This document shows, in pieces, positions 61,401-64,000 of a stretch of DNA of 64,000 nucleotides. The notes beneath the pieces were generated by a model. That model was not told the DNA's origin and searched no databases. It saw only the letters and a program-made list of their open reading frames with translations. The translations under genes and the position numbers were made by a program. The stretch lies in the NCBI GenBank assembly GCA_964036665.1, contig OZ038529.1, forward strand, positions 21,710,060-21,774,059. Reading direction: 5' to 3'. The number at the start of each line of letters is the position of its first letter. The stretch's first letter is position 1. The stretch comes from Gordius sp. MW1. Its lineage: Eukaryota; Nematomorpha; Gordioida; Gordea; Gordiidae.

Positions 61401-63698
61401 ATTGACCGGGTACACTATAGGTACCTAAGTAATACGTTGCAAAAATTGATTTCTTTAAAATCAGTCGGGACGATAATAGAATTTAGGAGCTCGGGCGAGG
61501 TCAAAAAATTTAAAGCCATCAGCTGTCATTAGCTAGTCTATTTGCGAAAGCAAACTATAAGTCTTTTACACAAGCAAAAGTCCATAGCCATTAAAAATCC
61601 GTATAAGTTTCCACGGCAATTATTGAAAAATTACAAGTTGGACAGGACGGACGGAAAACCATAAGCGAGCCCACAAATTGCATATCAATTAATATCTTTT
61701 AAACACACATACGAACCAAAAATAAAAGGCTTTAAGCTATTTTAAACTTATTTTTGTTAAGCAGTTAAGTAGTTTAATATTTAAAAGAATATCATATTTG
61801 TTTAAAATTTTCTCCCCGAACGCGGCCCGGTCCGATTTTATAACTAAGCTTTCCGCCCGGGGCCGACCGAACCTTCTAAGCTGCATAATATTTAAGAAAT
61901 TTTTTTTTATCGTTATATTTGGTAAAAAATTTATTTTGTTACCGATTTTTTTGGAGAGGATATAGGATTAACAAATATGATGCAATCAAATAAATGACAA
62001 AAATAATAGACGAAAACAAAATATCATTAAGCTCGAACTCAAAATTTAATAAAGTTAGGGGCCAGGGCGGGCAGGTTCGGGCCGAACATTTCTGGTCTCT
62101 GATTGCTATAGTTGTCGGGGTGTCCCATAAAACAATGCAATAGTCAGGCAATATAATGATAAACTCTATTCCATTATAAAACCCGTACTTTACTGTTTCA
62201 TAAAAATGTAGACAATCTAAGTATTTATCTACCCCTCGGGTTTTGGTCAAAATCAACGACAAAGAATCTAGGCACTAGGAATCATGATAGAAAAAAAGTT
62301 GCAGGTACCCACGCGGATATTTCGCAATGCAAAGTCGGTTTAAATTATTTTGGACTAGCTCTTTTATAATAAAGTTATTAATAATTATAATTGATGGAGC
62401 AAAAAAGGGTAGTTAGATTTGGTTGAACTTTAGATCTAACAATCCTCTGCAATAATGTTGGGGAAAATTTTTGATTAAAAATATCAAACCTCATGAATCT
62501 GACGAAAATGTTTTTGTGTAATGGCGTCCAGCTTAATATCGGTCAGAGGAGCAAAAAAGGTTGATGATGATTGTTGATCCTTTATTGCAGGACTAAGGAA
62601 GGTTTCTGAAACATAAATTATAGTTCAATAAATTTCTGATAAAATATGTATCAAAAATAAATTATACATATGATTTAATTTCTCAAATTCCCCTTCAAAT
62701 TCACAATTCTGATATAAGACTATAATTTCAACACTGAAAAACCTTAAAAGTCATTAAAATCCAATTCTTATCTTCTAAGCTTAAGAATGAATTTCTTCCT
62801 TAAAAGCTAAAATTGTTATATTTAAATCGTACTAATTCCCAATATACAAATTTATTAACTAAAATTAAGATTCCGTTTTATTTCAACAAAAACAACAACA
62901 AAAAATTATAATTTTAAGAAACCTTTTTTGGATTTGATCGAATATATAGCAAAGGTAGCTCGCTCCTTTTTGTCATCCAAGGCTCCACCAGCATTTTTCC
63001 TGTAACGCGGATTCCTTTTATCCCCACTTATATAATACACAAATAAAATTATTTATTATATTTTTTAGATACTTAAGAAGGGAGAAGAATGATGTAAATC
63101 GAAAAATGACAAAGTAATGAAATTTAAGATTAATCGAGACATGGCACTTACCCGATCAAGATGGAAGAAGCTCACCAAAACAAACCCCTTTATTGTGGGA
63201 CCAAAACTTTATAAAGAAGATTATATACCTTCACATTCAAACGCGGTTAATTTAGAGAATTTTCATAATGAATTGGATGAAATAAGCAGTAAGGTATTAT
63301 AAAAAAGAGTTAATTTGTCATTTACTAGCTAAACTAGTCTTAAAATGCCAAAATTTCGCTACGAAATATAAATTTTCTAAACTCAACAACATTGAAGTAA
63401 CTAGAAACTATTTCAAATTTAAACAAAAACGTTTATCAATAATAAACGTGCCGAACCTGTATTTTCCCCTTTGATTACACAATTTCATTAAATAAAAACT
63501 TAGCTTAATTTTTAGGGAGTAATTTAAAATATACTTGGGGCTGGACAAAAAGTAGGAATATATCTGATTTTTGGTCACTATTTCATCGTCCAGCCAAAAA
63601 TTCTGGCGTTTTTCGATGAGAGCGTTAGGGTTGATGTAAGCTGAAGCCATTTGCCTGTGTAAAGGATGCAAACACAACGGATTCCCCAAGATTCTCAG
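55463..63698 (-). CDS. STK11IP: STK11IP (LKB1-interacting protein 1) homologue, 5' part outside window
   Basis: Exons: 63535-63698, 62923-63026, 62490-62605, 61151-61424, 60190-60390, 59729-59895, 58169-58658, 57347-57530, 56543-56777, 55766-55916 and 55463-55683. Every phase fits, giving 768 codons to a TAA. The first exon reads as the end of a leucine-rich repeat domain (LRILGNPLCLHPLHRQMA), like STK11IP's LRLEGNPLWFHPAHR. A basic KKKIRPARIREISE segment (exon 4) corresponds to the family's VRVRRASISE. Exons 10 and 11 form a four-Cys zinc ribbon, QCLKCSHKV plus TCRKCKGS, like FQCLRCGHEF and CPNCGS in the human protein. STK11IP binds LKB1/STK11 and acts at lysosomes in mTORC1 and autophagy control. 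This copy stops soon after the ribbon, so the family's C-terminal 300 or more residues are missing. Confidence 0.85.
57180..57328. mobile_element. CATGGGCGTAGCCA MITE, copy 16
   Basis: Left end CGTGGACGTAGCCAGG, right end GGCTACGCCCATG. In the STK11IP intron 56778-57346, only 18 bp from the splice donor at 57346. Confidence 0.85.
58869..59029. mobile_element. CATGGGTGTAGCCA MITE, copy 17
   Basis: In STK11IP intron 58659-59728; right end GACTACGCCCATG. Confidence 0.83.
61666..61692. repeat. Terminus of the hairpin-ended element family, diverged
   Basis: GAGCCCACAAATTGCATATC continuing to AATTAA, preceded by GGACGGACGG as in copy B. Located in STK11IP intron 61425-62489; the rest of the element is not recognisable. 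Confidence 0.6.
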
Positions 63699-64000
63699 CT
63701 AAAATATTTTGGGGAAAAGGGATAAAATAATATTGATTACAATCTATGTAAAACCAAATTTTTTTTCAAAAACTAAGTAAGTCTCTAGGCTGGCAGCGCT
63801 CATATGGGTTTAAGAAACCACCAAAAATGTTCAAAAAACCATAATAAAAAACGTCAATAGATTGCTTGCCCCTAAATAAAATTTTTGATTCTATTAATAT
63901 AGCTCGTCGATTAAGAGTTATTTAATTTAAGTCAAAAAATTAACATTTCCGCCATCGAAAATCAGGTTTTTAATTTCAGCTAAAGTTGACTAAACAACAA

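Overview
This is AT-rich metazoan DNA with split genes, GT-AG introns (mostly 70 bp to a few kb) and many short palindromic repeats. The gene set fits an invertebrate, most likely an ecdysozoan: a MUA-3-like EGF membrane protein, a zfh-1/ZEB zinc-finger factor closer to the arthropod zfh-1 than to vertebrate ZEB, BCAS3, an XTBD (PAXT-1-like) protein and STK11IP. Interstitial telomere-like repeats are of the CCCTAA/TTAGGG type, not the nematode TTAGGC or insect TTAGG type. I cannot name the species. All gene names come from motifs recognised by eye; no search was run.

Layout: 1-5456 (+) holds the last 800 codons of a transmembrane EGF protein resembling MUA-3. 6224-11001 (-) is BCAS3, tail-to-tail with it and almost intronless. 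11-13.4 kb is intergenic and includes a G/C-rich low-complexity block. 13.9-19.0 kb is a transposon graveyard: an old Ty3/gypsy fragment split by a foldback element carrying MULE transposase remnants, followed by two opposed pieces of an RTE-type LINE. 19471-20028 (-) is a small XTBD gene whose upstream side is filled with MITEs. 25152-37788 (-) is zfh-1/ZEB in seven coding exons; its coding phases agree across every junction (1198 codons). It is bracketed by two inverted copies of a recently duplicated hairpin-ended element. 37.8-55.4 kb is a gene-free desert upstream of zfh-1. 55463-63698 (-) is the 3' part of STK11IP (11 exons, 768 codons), running off the right edge.

The genes do not form one pathway. 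The strongest system-level story is around zfh-1: a large first intron with a dense cluster of CAGGTA/CAGGTG boxes (the sequence bound by ZEB proteins themselves), a long upstream desert, and no recognisable homeodomain in the coding exons. The strongest mobile-element story is the FB-NOF-like foldback MULE at 14144-16012 with a 9-bp target duplication. One palindromic MITE family (ends CATGGGCGTAGCCA) has about 20 copies and sits in many of the larger introns.
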